NCBI GenBank assembly: GCA_018993265.1
Contig: JAGKSW010000038.1
Span: 16,804-80,803 of the forward strand
Length of the DNA stretch: 64,000 bases
Origin: Nostoc sp. TH1S01
GTDB taxonomy: Bacteria; Cyanobacteriota; Cyanobacteriia; Cyanobacteriales; Nostocaceae
Reading direction: 5' to 3'
Part shown: one piece after another, positions 52,036-60,600 of the stretch
Layout of the letters: the number at the start of each line of letters is the position of its first letter
How positions within the stretch are numbered: position 1 is the first letter of the stretch
Program-made: the position numbers and the translations under genes
The notes under the pieces: model-generated
What the model saw: only the letters and a program-made list of their open reading frames with translations
What the model was told of the DNA's origin: nothing
The model's database searches: none

Positions 52036-52260
52036 ATTTTCTGCACTCCAGGATTTTTCCGACATCAGAAAACCAGGTAGCCTTTGATACTAATTTGCAG
52101 AACGCAAAGACCTTAATACACAATTTACCGTGGTGGGCTAGAAATTTTTTAACTAAACAGAGCGCAATGTTTACTCTTCTGACTACGCGCTCTGAAAGAA
52201 ATCCTTAATAAATAATCGTTTTAATTCGTCTTGGGTTAGTACCACAGCAAAGGTAAGCGA

Positions 52261-53616
52261 ATGAAATACGATATGTTTTTTTTAGCAGCCCTTTTAGCAA
52301 TCACAGGCTTGCGAGCTATCGTGTTATCCTTTTTTTCTAATTCTGCGGAATCTACTGGGACTATAACTAGCACTATCAAACCTATAGAAGTAGAAACGAC
52401 GCTGACCAAGAAAGCATTCAGTCTGGGTAGAATCTCCTTGAATGGTGCTTTGGAAGCGGTAGAAACCGTTACTACTACCAGCCGCGTTATGGGACAAATT
52501 AAAACTTTGCCAGTCCAAGAAGGCGACAGAGTTAAAGCAGGTCAAATCATTGCGATTATCGATGTTAGAGATATTGAGGCGCAACGCAATCACACATCGG
52601 CTGTGATTTCCCAAGCCCAAGCAAGTGTAACAGTTGCGACTGTCGCCGAAACTCAAGCCCTAGCAAACAAAACTCAGGCACAAGCACAACTCAACCACGC
52701 AGAGGCGCATTACCAGGAAGCCGAAACCAAATTACAGGAAGCACAAGCACAACTAGGTGAAGCCCGGTTAAATCAACAACGTATGGCTATGCTGCAAAAA
52801 GCTGGTGCAGTTAGCCAATTACAACTAGATACAGCCAATACACAGTTAGCATTAATTGAATCTCGTATTCAACAGACAAAAGTTGGGATTGAACAAGCCA
52901 AGCAGGAAATTGAGCAAGCCAAAGCTGCTGTAAAACGGGCAAATTTCCAAGTCCAGCAAGCACTAGCAGAAGTAGAGCAGGCGCGTTCCCAAGTTCAGCA
53001 AGCACGAGCAGAAGTAAAGCCAACGATTGCTAAGCTAAACCACAGCATTGTTAAAGCACCATTTGCTGGAGTCGTCACAAAGAAACATACACAAGTAGGT
53101 GCAATAGCAGCTTTTGGACAACCTTTAGTAACATTGGAAAGTAGCGATCGCCTGCGCTTTAGTGTTGTTTTACCAAAGTCAATGATGTCTTTAGTAAAAC
53201 AAAGAGATGAAGTAGAAGTGCATCTGGATGCTCTCAACCGTTCTGTACGAGGGCAGGTAAATCAAATTATTGTTTCAGCAAATCCCAATAGCCATTATTT
53301 TACTGTCAAAATAGCCTTGAAAAATACCGCAAATTTAATGCCAAGAATGATTGGACGAGTAGAACTACCTGGTGAAAGTCACTCAGTAATTATGATTCCT
53401 CAGAGTGCTTTATTGAAACGAGGTCAGTTAGAAGGAGTTTATGTAGTTGGTGCAAATAACATTGCTCAATGGCGATCGGTGAAAACAGGTAAAGTAAAAG
53501 ATAGCAAAGTAGAAATTGTTTCTGGGTTAAAAGAGGAAGAAAGAATTATTACCAGAAATATAGAGCAATTAAGTAATGGGCAACAAGTTGTCAGTAATTT
53601 GGTGGGAAAAAACTGA
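52261..53616 (+). CDS. RND/ABC efflux periplasmic adaptor (HlyD/AcrA type), lone gene
   Basis: After a membrane anchor (about 5-24), the 451-residue protein has the adaptor plan: lipoyl half (MGQIKTLPVQEGDRVKAGQIIAIIDV), long coiled coil (about 120-255, AQLNHAEAHYQEAETKLQEAQAQLGEARL and on), second lipoyl half (IVKAPFAGVVTKKHTQVGAIAAFGQPLV), beta-barrel and membrane-proximal domains. It would link an inner-membrane pump and an outer-membrane channel. No pump gene follows, the next being reversed. It is 225 bases from the OB-fold gene and likely in the RppA/B regulon by position. Confidence 0.88.
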   Translation: MKYDMFFLAALLAITGLRAIVLSFFSNSAESTGTITSTIKPIEVETTLTKKAFSLGRISLNGALEAVETVTTTSRVMGQIKTLPVQEGDRVKAGQIIAIIDVRDIEAQRNHTSAVISQAQASVTVATVAETQALANKTQAQAQLNHAEAHYQEAETKLQEAQAQLGEARLNQQRMAMLQKAGAVSQLQLDTANTQLALIESRIQQTKVGIEQAKQEIEQAKAAVKRANFQVQQALAEVEQARSQVQQARAEVKPTIAKLNHSIVKAPFAGVVTKKHTQVGAIAAFGQPLVTLESSDRLRFSVVLPKSMMSLVKQRDEVEVHLDALNRSVRGQVNQIIVSANPNSHYFTVKIALKNTANLMPRMIGRVELPGESHSVIMIPQSALLKRGQLEGVYVVGANNIAQWRSVKTGKVKDSKVEIVSGLKEEERIITRNIEQLSNGQQVVSNLVGKN

Positions 53617-53894
53617 ATAACCCAATTTTTTAGTTTATAGCAGTCGAATCCTAGGTTAGGACTATATTGATTGCTGAAACCTTGATAATACTAAGTTTCT
53701 ACTCAGATCAAAGCTCTTCGCTATAAAAATTAGAATTTTATCCAGTAATTTATATGTTGATTACTGGTGTTATGTCAATATATTTCAGTTAAAATCTCAA
53801 TCTTGTTCAGATCCCTCCAACCCCCCATAAAAAGTATTGGGTGTTATGTCAGGCTGATCAGTTGTTATTCGATCAAGGAACTTTACAAACCATG

Positions 53895-55022
53895 CTATCT
53901 TGAAAGACTCAGGCGCTGGAATTGGTCTTCAATAGCTGCTAAAAGTTGAGATTGTTGCCAATTTTGGTAGAGATGGGCTGCAATGCAGGCGGCTCCAGCG
54001 CCTACGCCTTCTTTAACAAAACCTTGCTCATAAGCTTGGAGTTGTGGATAACGAGAATTGGCAAAACTTAGCTGCGTCGATAGTAAGGTAGGGATTATGC
54101 CTTGATTTTTGGTGCTTTTATGTAAGCTGAAGGCTAAATCCACAGTCCCGCCAGTGGGATCTTCTGCTACCCAGCGAGTTGTTCCGACAATTACCTGCAT
54201 GGGTTGCCAAGATAAATTATAAATTTCTGAAATTGCTGTAGTTAGAGCGTAAACTGCCAGCATTTGTGTTCCACCTGCCAGCATAACTCCACAACGACGG
54301 CTAGCGGCGATCGCCATTCCTGCTAATACCACTTGCATCGGATCACCCACGGCTGCCACAATTTGGAGAGGATCAGCATCATCAGGAATTTTTTGTAAGC
54401 CAGCCTGGACGACTTGCCACTTTTGCTGATGGTTACAAATTGGGTGGCTGCTGTTAACTTTACCCGTCGCATCTATTCCCAAAGCTGTGAGTACAGCTAA
54501 AGCGGTTGTCGTACCGCCAACAACACATTCACTCAAAATTACGTAACTTTGCGGTACTTCAGCCGCCAAGCGATCGCCCCAAGTCAGCCCTTGTTCTAGC
54601 AAGTGTTTGACTGTGGCTAATTCCATCGCCTGACCTGTACTTAAGCATTGGGCTGGCGAACCACCCAAATCAATTGCAGGTACAGCCGGAAATAAAGGTA
54701 ATCCCGCATTAAACAAACGCAAAGGTATTTTGAGTCCTTCCACCACAGCGCGAGAAATTAACACAGGCGATGCTCCCGCTGTCAGTGGTGGGAGACAATA
54801 CTGCGGTTGATGTTCGGCACCATAGTATAAAAATTCAGCATCCGCACAGGCTGTATATTTACGGTCTTCTGGCGTGCGTCCAGCCGCCGAAATCCCTGGA
54901 ATTAAAGCAGTTTCTGTAAAACCTAAAACACAGGCAAACACAGGTAAACAACCACCATATTTAGCAATCCAGGCTGTACCTTGTTCTATTTGAGTATAAA
55001 TACGAATTGAGTCATTAGTCAT
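53895..55022 (-). CDS. CobT-like nicotinate-nucleotide phosphoribosyltransferase family (UPF0284)
   Basis: The 375-residue protein shows the CobT-family fold signatures VFACVLGFTETALIPGISAAGRTPEDRKY, SECVVGGTTTALAVLTALG, MLAGGTQMLAVYAL and DPTGGTVDLAFSLHKS. The UPF0284 branch is found in cyanobacteria and archaea and may activate lower-ligand bases of cobamides. Classical CobT chemistry is uncertain. The start ATG lies in an STRR-like TCATTAGTCAT word. The gene is at the end of a minus-strand series (Crp, DUF2232, CobT). Confidence 0.87.
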   Translation of the reverse strand: MTNDSIRIYTQIEQGTAWIAKYGGCLPVFACVLGFTETALIPGISAAGRTPEDRKYTACADAEFLYYGAEHQPQYCLPPLTAGASPVLISRAVVEGLKIPLRLFNAGLPLFPAVPAIDLGGSPAQCLSTGQAMELATVKHLLEQGLTWGDRLAAEVPQSYVILSECVVGGTTTALAVLTALGIDATGKVNSSHPICNHQQKWQVVQAGLQKIPDDADPLQIVAAVGDPMQVVLAGMAIAASRRCGVMLAGGTQMLAVYALTTAISEIYNLSWQPMQVIVGTTRWVAEDPTGGTVDLAFSLHKSTKNQGIIPTLLSTQLSFANSRYPQLQAYEQGFVKEGVGAGAACIAAHLYQNWQQSQLLAAIEDQFQRLSLSR

Positions 55023-55040
55023 TGGTCACTAGTCCTTAGT
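55009..55040. repeat. STRR tract, AGTCATT/GGTCACT units
   Basis: GAGTCATTAGTCATTGGTCACTAGTCC heptamers overlap the CobT-like start codon. Confidence 0.8.
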
Positions 55041-55102
55041 TAAATATATGAATCCAGAACCAATGACAAACAACATAGACGCGCCAGCGGCTTCCCGTTC
55101 GC

Positions 55103-55123
55103 GTAGCGTCTCCCTTTGGGAGA
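55103..55123. repeat. Dispersed repeat GTAGCGTCTCCCTTTGGGAGA
   Basis: Exact reverse complement of 48959-48979. It lies upstream of the CobT-like gene. Confidence 0.8.
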
Positions 55124-55146
55124 AGGGTAGGACAAATGACAAATAA

Positions 55147-55887
55147 TTACCCTTCATAATCCATCATGACTTGTACCCAACGTGGCGGACGGGGAATAGG
55201 ATTGCCCAAACGATCTAGTAGTAGCCATGCAGCCAGATGTACGACAAATAAATAAATAAAGTTATTAATCACCACCAAAGCAAAAGCCCCGACTTGTATT
55301 AAAAATACGCTGGGACTGTTTAATAATCCGAGTTTGAGAAATATCCACTCAGTAATTTCTGTAACTTGGTTAATTAAATAAATCCATAAATCTTCACCAG
55401 ACAATACAGACAGCAACCACATCCGGAAAAAGAACCCCAAAGTACCTAACAACGTAGCTAAAGTGATAGACACAATCCAAGGAACCCGACGATGCCAAGT
55501 TGCACCCAAAAGTACGCCCATAAGAGCAAAAGGCATCACAAACAATAGACTGCGAACAGGCCCCATCAGTACCGATAACAACAAGCCAGAGGTAACAGCT
55601 GCCATCCATGCGGCTCTTTGTCCCCAACGCAGGTAAACTAGAGCGATCGGTACAGGAAAGAATATCCGTAATACTGGCCCCAAAGGAAAATAAAAATTAA
55701 TAAACCAAATTAAACTGGCAGTACTGGCTAAAAATGCTGTTTCTACCATTCGTAAAGGTGCTGCGGCTTTGAGTTGGGGAGGTTGTAATTCGCTATGGTT
55801 TTGCTGTAATTCCTCTTGGTTAGTGATTTGAGATGCAGAAGATAAGTTTTCCTCTGGTTCTTCGGGCAGAGAATCTACAATACTCAT
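55147..55887 (-). CDS. DUF2232 family membrane protein
   Basis: After 40 acidic residues the protein has about six hydrophobic helices with AAPLRMVETAFLASTASLIWFINFYFPLGPVLRIFFPVPIALVYLRWG, the DUF2232 opening, and ends FLIQVGAFALVVINNFIYLFVVHLAAWLLLDRLG. The family is found beside cobalamin or regulator genes in cyanobacteria and may transport small molecules. I chose the ATG at 55887, 11 bases after the Crp gene, over the track start inside it. Confidence 0.85.
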   Translation of the reverse strand: MSIVDSLPEEPEENLSSASQITNQEELQQNHSELQPPQLKAAAPLRMVETAFLASTASLIWFINFYFPLGPVLRIFFPVPIALVYLRWGQRAAWMAAVTSGLLLSVLMGPVRSLLFVMPFALMGVLLGATWHRRVPWIVSITLATLLGTLGFFFRMWLLSVLSGEDLWIYLINQVTEITEWIFLKLGLLNSPSVFLIQVGAFALVVINNFIYLFVVHLAAWLLLDRLGNPIPRPPRWVQVMMDYEG

Positions 55888-55898
55888 TTTGAAATTTG

Positions 55899-56600
55899 TT
55901 ACACAATCAATCTTTCCAGGGCTAACACATCGGGAATACAAATAGTTTCTTGATCCCGTTGAATTAACCCTTTCTTTTCTAACCTAGTCAAGACTCTTGT
56001 CACTGTTTCTCGCGCCAACCCACTTAAACTACTTAATTCTCGATGAGGTAAATTCGGAATTTCTGTTCCGGTTTGCGCTCGTTTTCCCTGCCCTTCTGCT
56101 AAGAATAACAAAGTGTCTGCTACCCGCGATTGGCTATCAGATTCTCGCAGCCGCAAACGACGGTTGACTTGGCGCAAGCGCCTAGCCATCAATTTTGATA
56201 GTCTTACGCCTGCTAAGGGTTCGATGTTGAGTAACTTGACAAAATCTTGAGATGGCAGACTACCTATGACTGTACTGGTGAGGGTAATCACATCGGTAGA
56301 ACGAGGCACTTCATCTAACGCTGCCATTTCACCAAATAGTTCGCCTTTACCTAGAATATTGAGGGTGACTTCTTTGCCCTCTAAATTATAGGTACGAATT
56401 TTTACCCAGCCTTCAAAGATAAAATATACAGAACCACCCCAGTCATTTTCCAACAAAATCACTTGATTTGCTGGGTGTGTCCGTGTCACAAGATGGGTAA
56501 GGGCTGGTTCTACAACCGATTCTGGCAACCCTTGAAAAAAGGGAGTTGTTCTAATCCACGGATGAATAGGTTCTTCTTGCAAGCTATATCGGTCTCCCAT
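55899..56600 (-). CDS. Crp/Fnr-family regulator with intact cAMP pocket residues
   Basis: The N-terminal cyclic-nucleotide-binding fold contains GKGELFGEMAALDEVPRSTDV, where the Gly-Glu and Arg-Ser/Thr that hold cAMP in E. coli Crp are conserved. The C-terminal winged helix reads LPHRELSSLSGLARETVTRVLTRLEKKGLI, with the recognition helix GLARETVTRVL. It has no Fe-S Cys set, so Fnr-like sensing is unlikely. cAMP-receptor proteins of Anabaena control nitrogen fixation and carbon genes, but which orthologue this is remains open. The ATG at 56600 is preferred to the GTG in the track. Confidence 0.88.
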   Translation of the reverse strand: MGDRYSLQEEPIHPWIRTTPFFQGLPESVVEPALTHLVTRTHPANQVILLENDWGGSVYFIFEGWVKIRTYNLEGKEVTLNILGKGELFGEMAALDEVPRSTDVITLTSTVIGSLPSQDFVKLLNIEPLAGVRLSKLMARRLRQVNRRLRLRESDSQSRVADTLLFLAEGQGKRAQTGTEIPNLPHRELSSLSGLARETVTRVLTRLEKKGLIQRDQETICIPDVLALERLIV

Positions 56601-56949
56601 CACGGCATCTTCATTAAAGGTATTACACACAAAACAACAACAAAGTTAATTGCAGCCTAAGCCATCAATGCCAATACTTTTTAAAATACAGACTTCAGCT
56701 ATGTAACCAAAATCACAATAAAAGCATTTTTCAGAACAGTCTCACTGACGCAGTTTAAATAAAGTAAAACTTGTGCAAGTAATGTCTAAGTGCCTCTGAG
56801 ATAATTTTGAAAACTCTAGCTGCATAGCAAAAATATTTACTTAAAAATATAGGCAAACCACATTAATGATACTCAAACTAGTTAATTTTTGCTAACGGAA
56901 AATTTTCGGCTATATCGAATTATGTGGAGTTTGGCTGGGGATCAGGGAA

Positions 56950-57015
56950 AGGGTGTAGGGGTATGAAGGTGTAAGGGTGTAGATTTAAACAACTCTTACA
57001 CCGCTACACCCCTAC
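56950..57015. repeat. Inverted dispersed repeat, GGGTGTAGGGGTATGAAGGTG type
   Basis: AAAGGGTGTAGGGGTATGAAGG and CTCTTACACCGCTACACCCCTA face each other. The words match repeats at 15645 and 40499. Confidence 0.65.
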
Positions 57016-57435
57016 GGATAATTCAAAATTTAAAAGTAAGAGGATGTTAATTTTGACTTTTGACTTTTGACTTAATTTTGCCCCTACACCCATTTTCCAC
57101 AGACAATCTTTGTGCGTAAGTTTATTTGTTTGCCAGTTAACTTGCCATTCCTCAACACCTTAGCTACATTAATGGCGCGTGTGGATGTAAAGTGGAGGGA
57201 ATTTGCCTTGTCGATTTGGTGTTTGTGAGCAGATGCCAGTTGGTTCCAGACTCATGGCTGATTTGTTGCATTTTTTTATGTTTTTGATTGTGAAGTCCCA
57301 GAGACTGTAACATCGCCTGTATGGTAAAAGGTCAAAGTACCTAGTCAACCAACTTGGCTGACAATTGGGGAATATTTTTGTATCCTTGTACTTCAATTAG
57401 CATTCAGCTAATTACCATGATGCCTGATGAAAATG

Positions 57436-57538
57436 AGGCTAGGGGCTAGAGACTAGGGGCTAGAGGCTCAGGATGTTTCTTGAGTGAGTAATCATTACTC
57501 AGTACTCAGCACTCAGGACTCGGTACTCAGCACTCTCA
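57436..57538. repeat. STRR tracts, GGGGCTAG and ACTCAGTACTCAGC units
   Basis: First CTAGGGGCTAGAGACTAGGGG (57436-57471), then CAGTACTCAGCACTCAGGAC (57493-57538) heptamers in succession. Confidence 0.85.
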
Positions 57539-57552
57539 AGGCAGTTGCTACC

Positions 57553-57627
57553 GTGATTAACTTTGATAAGCGTCAATTTCTCACCCAAGTTAAAAATCCA
57601 GTTCTAGCTAAGGTAATTCTAAAGTGA
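57553..57627 (+). CDS. Possible 24-residue leader ORF overlapping the actin-like start
   Basis: GTG ATT AAC ... AAG TGA reads 24 codons and ends in GTGA overlapping the GTG start at 57624. AAGG lies about ten bases upstream. It is below the track limit. A translation-coupling leader is possible but chance is not excluded. Confidence 0.3.
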   Translation: MINFDKRQFLTQVKNPVLAKVILK

Positions 57628-60600
57628 CTTCCCGCGCTGATGAAATTCAAAAACTGATCGCAGATATTGATAACTTACTCACTAACAATGGTAAGCGACT
57701 GCCGAAGTTGCTGTCTGGTCAAGCGCCAGAAGCCAGAGAGGTTTTAGAGCGAGTTCGCAACTTTTTGGTGAATTTGCAAGCAACTGAGAATTTACATGGC
57801 AATATTCCCCAGCCAACGGGACAGGTACAACATTCACCTTTGTTGGCGAAATTTGCTGAACAAGTTAATCAGCCATCGTCAGTAGAGTTATATCAATCTG
57901 AGTCAGGAGAAAATAGTGGACTGAGTAGCCAACTAAAAACCGAATTGGCGACATTAATTCAGCCATTGCAAGCAGAATTGACAGCACTGTTGCAAGAACG
58001 CTCGACGCTGATGCAGGAAATTCGGCAGTTGGAGCAAAAGCGGCTGCAAAATTACTCTTTAAGTCAACAGTTGGCTAATCAAGAGCAAATTATTGGGGAA
58101 TTTTTACAGGTGTTGATGAGTCGCCTTGTCCCCACTGTTGCACCGCATATCAACTCAACTGCGGCGTATGATTTTCATGCTGCGAGTCCAAGTCATCACA
58201 ACAGTATAGAATTCACCTCGGCTGCAAGTTTGCCTTCATTAGAATCATCAGCGCAGTTAGAACGGTTAAGTCAGTTTGCTAAGGATTTAGACCAACGTTT
58301 ACTGTCACTTGATGGTACGGTAAATGTTGTATTTGAGGCACTTCAGCGCAATATTAATACTTATCACGAATCTTTGTCGCAAGCACTGGCGAGAATGCAT
58401 AGTACAGGCTTGCAAGGTGAACAGTTGCTAGTGAGTTTCCTGAATAATTGGACTCAGCAATTGCAGCAACATATTAACAATATTCCAGCGGCGGGAGCAG
58501 TTAAAGAAACATTACCAGCGCCGCGATCGCCATTCCCAACTCCCGCAGAGACTGCTACTGTAGAAACTATCCAACCAGTAGTTATTACTAATACTGAAGC
58601 TGCTAACCCACCACTAGAATTACCACAGCCAGAAGTAGAATTAGCCTCTGATGTGGCGGCTAACGATTTGGATGCTATGTTACTAGAATTGACTGGTAGC
58701 ATTTCGCCAGCGACGGATGCTGCTGCGCCTCTGAAACTGGAGGGGTTGGAAGATTTAGAAACATTGGCGGATGATTCCCCAGCACCACTAACTGCGCCGA
58801 CACTTTTACCAACACTAGAAGCCGCAACACCACCGCCAGAAATCTCTGGGATGTTTAGTGATTTATCGCCACCAACTCTAGAGTTGAATGATGAGGTAGA
58901 TCAACTTTACGCCAGTTTATTTCATGTCAGTTCTGTGACTCAACTCAGTGTTGCACCAACTCCCACAGAACCAACCCCAGATACTTCTGCAAACATTCCT
59001 GATACCACTCCTCCCGCAGAACCAGAAACATCAATTACAACTGTTCCAGAAGATATTTCTAACTTAAATCCTAGCGACACCCCAACCGCGCCTTTATTTG
59101 AGGAAAATGCCGACTTACCAGAGTCGATATTCACTCAGTCAGATGCAGGTTTGTTAGAAACGAATAATTCTCTACCACAAAACACAGCAACTCATTCGCC
59201 GCAATTTATCGATTTATCATCAGATTTTCAACAAAAGTTATTTTTTGAAGAAGAACCTGATTTTTCCAATACTACACTCAGTTATTCTCATACCATTCGA
59301 GAAAATATTCCTGTTCAGCCAGAGCATACTGACACTATTACTTCTTTAAGTGAACTGTTTGCAGATGCAAGTAGTGAAGAGAATTTATGGCCTGGTTTGT
59401 CTCCTTCAGAAATTGCACTGACTTTAGATGAACCCAGTAATGATGTTGCAGTTGCATCTGAGGCGGAAGCACAGGAAAATGTGTCGGATAGATATATTGC
59501 TGCTTCTCCCCAGGAGAATTTGCTTGCGCCAGAGGTAATGCAGTCGGGAAACATACCGGATATTTCTTTGAATGAAGAACAGTTGCAGCAATTAAATCAA
59601 GATTTAGCTAACTTTGATGAGTTGCTCAACTATCAGTCAACAGATATCTACAGTTTGGCAGATACCGAACAACCGCCGAATGTCACGTTTTCCAATTCTC
59701 AAACCCTAGACCATACGCCAAATGTGGCTTTTTCGCGTCCGGCTGTACCACCGGTTGCACCTATATCATCACCACAAACAGATGTTGATTTAAACTTCTC
59801 TCCCGCCAACGAAAAAAAAAAGGAAGACACATCTGGTTCCAGTTCTCCAACTCAGATAGAACTGACCGTCGATGTGCATAACTCGGTTTGGTATTTAGGT
59901 ATTGATTTAGGCACAACTGGAATTTCTGCGGCTTTGTTAAATCGCTCTCAGTCGGTGGTATACCCAATATACTGGTCAGCAGAAAATATTCCTGGCGCGA
60001 CTTCTTTTCAACATTCATTTCGTTTACCTGCGGAAGTTTATCTGCCGAATGCTTCAGTTTCTCAAGGTAGCAGTAATGTTAAAAGTAGCCAATGTTCCGC
60101 ACAGTTAAAGCCTTATTTACAAATAGCTGTCCCCTACAAAAGTGAAGAGCAAAAATGGGAACCTGTACTGCAATTCAATGAATTTTCGGCAGGGCCATTA
60201 ATTTGGGTGGTACGATCGCTTTCTAAATTACTATTAACCCTCAAATCCGATCGCCAGAGTACCACCCAAGGTTTAATTGCGATGGCGGTGGGAATTAATC
60301 AGCCGACTTTCCACACAATTATGAGTAAAATCGCAGGGGTGATATGTACTTGCTCCGCGAGTTGGTCAGAACAATATAGATTTAATGTGCGGGAAGCTTT
60401 GCTGACGAGCAAAATTGTCCAACATCCCCAGCAAGTCTTTTTTGTGGAAGAAGCGATCGCTAGTTTAATTAGTTTATTTGATAAAAGTGACAGCCAACTC
60501 ATTCAAGTGAGCGATCGCACTGGTTTACGTCCCGTCGAAACCACAGAACCCTTACTCGGCAATACTTTGGTGATTAATATTGGCGCAACCGCCAGCGAAA

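Larger units (their letters stand above)
56631..57623. other. Intergenic region with several repeats upstream of the actin-like gene
   Basis: No gene is visible except the possible 24-residue leader frame at 57553. The gap holds the repeat at 56950-57015 and STRR tracts at 57436-57538. The 75-residue minus-strand frame at 57169 is rejected. Confidence 0.55.

Noticed and set aside
53767-53949. 60-residue plus-strand frame
   Set aside because: It overlaps the end of the CobT-like gene and has no start signal.
57169-57396. 75-residue minus-strand frame
   Set aside because: Located in repeat-rich intergenic DNA and unlike a protein of any family I know.
57436-57538. Regular repeats suggesting a CRISPR array
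   Set aside because: Units are seven bases with no spacers; they are STRR tracts. No cas genes are present.
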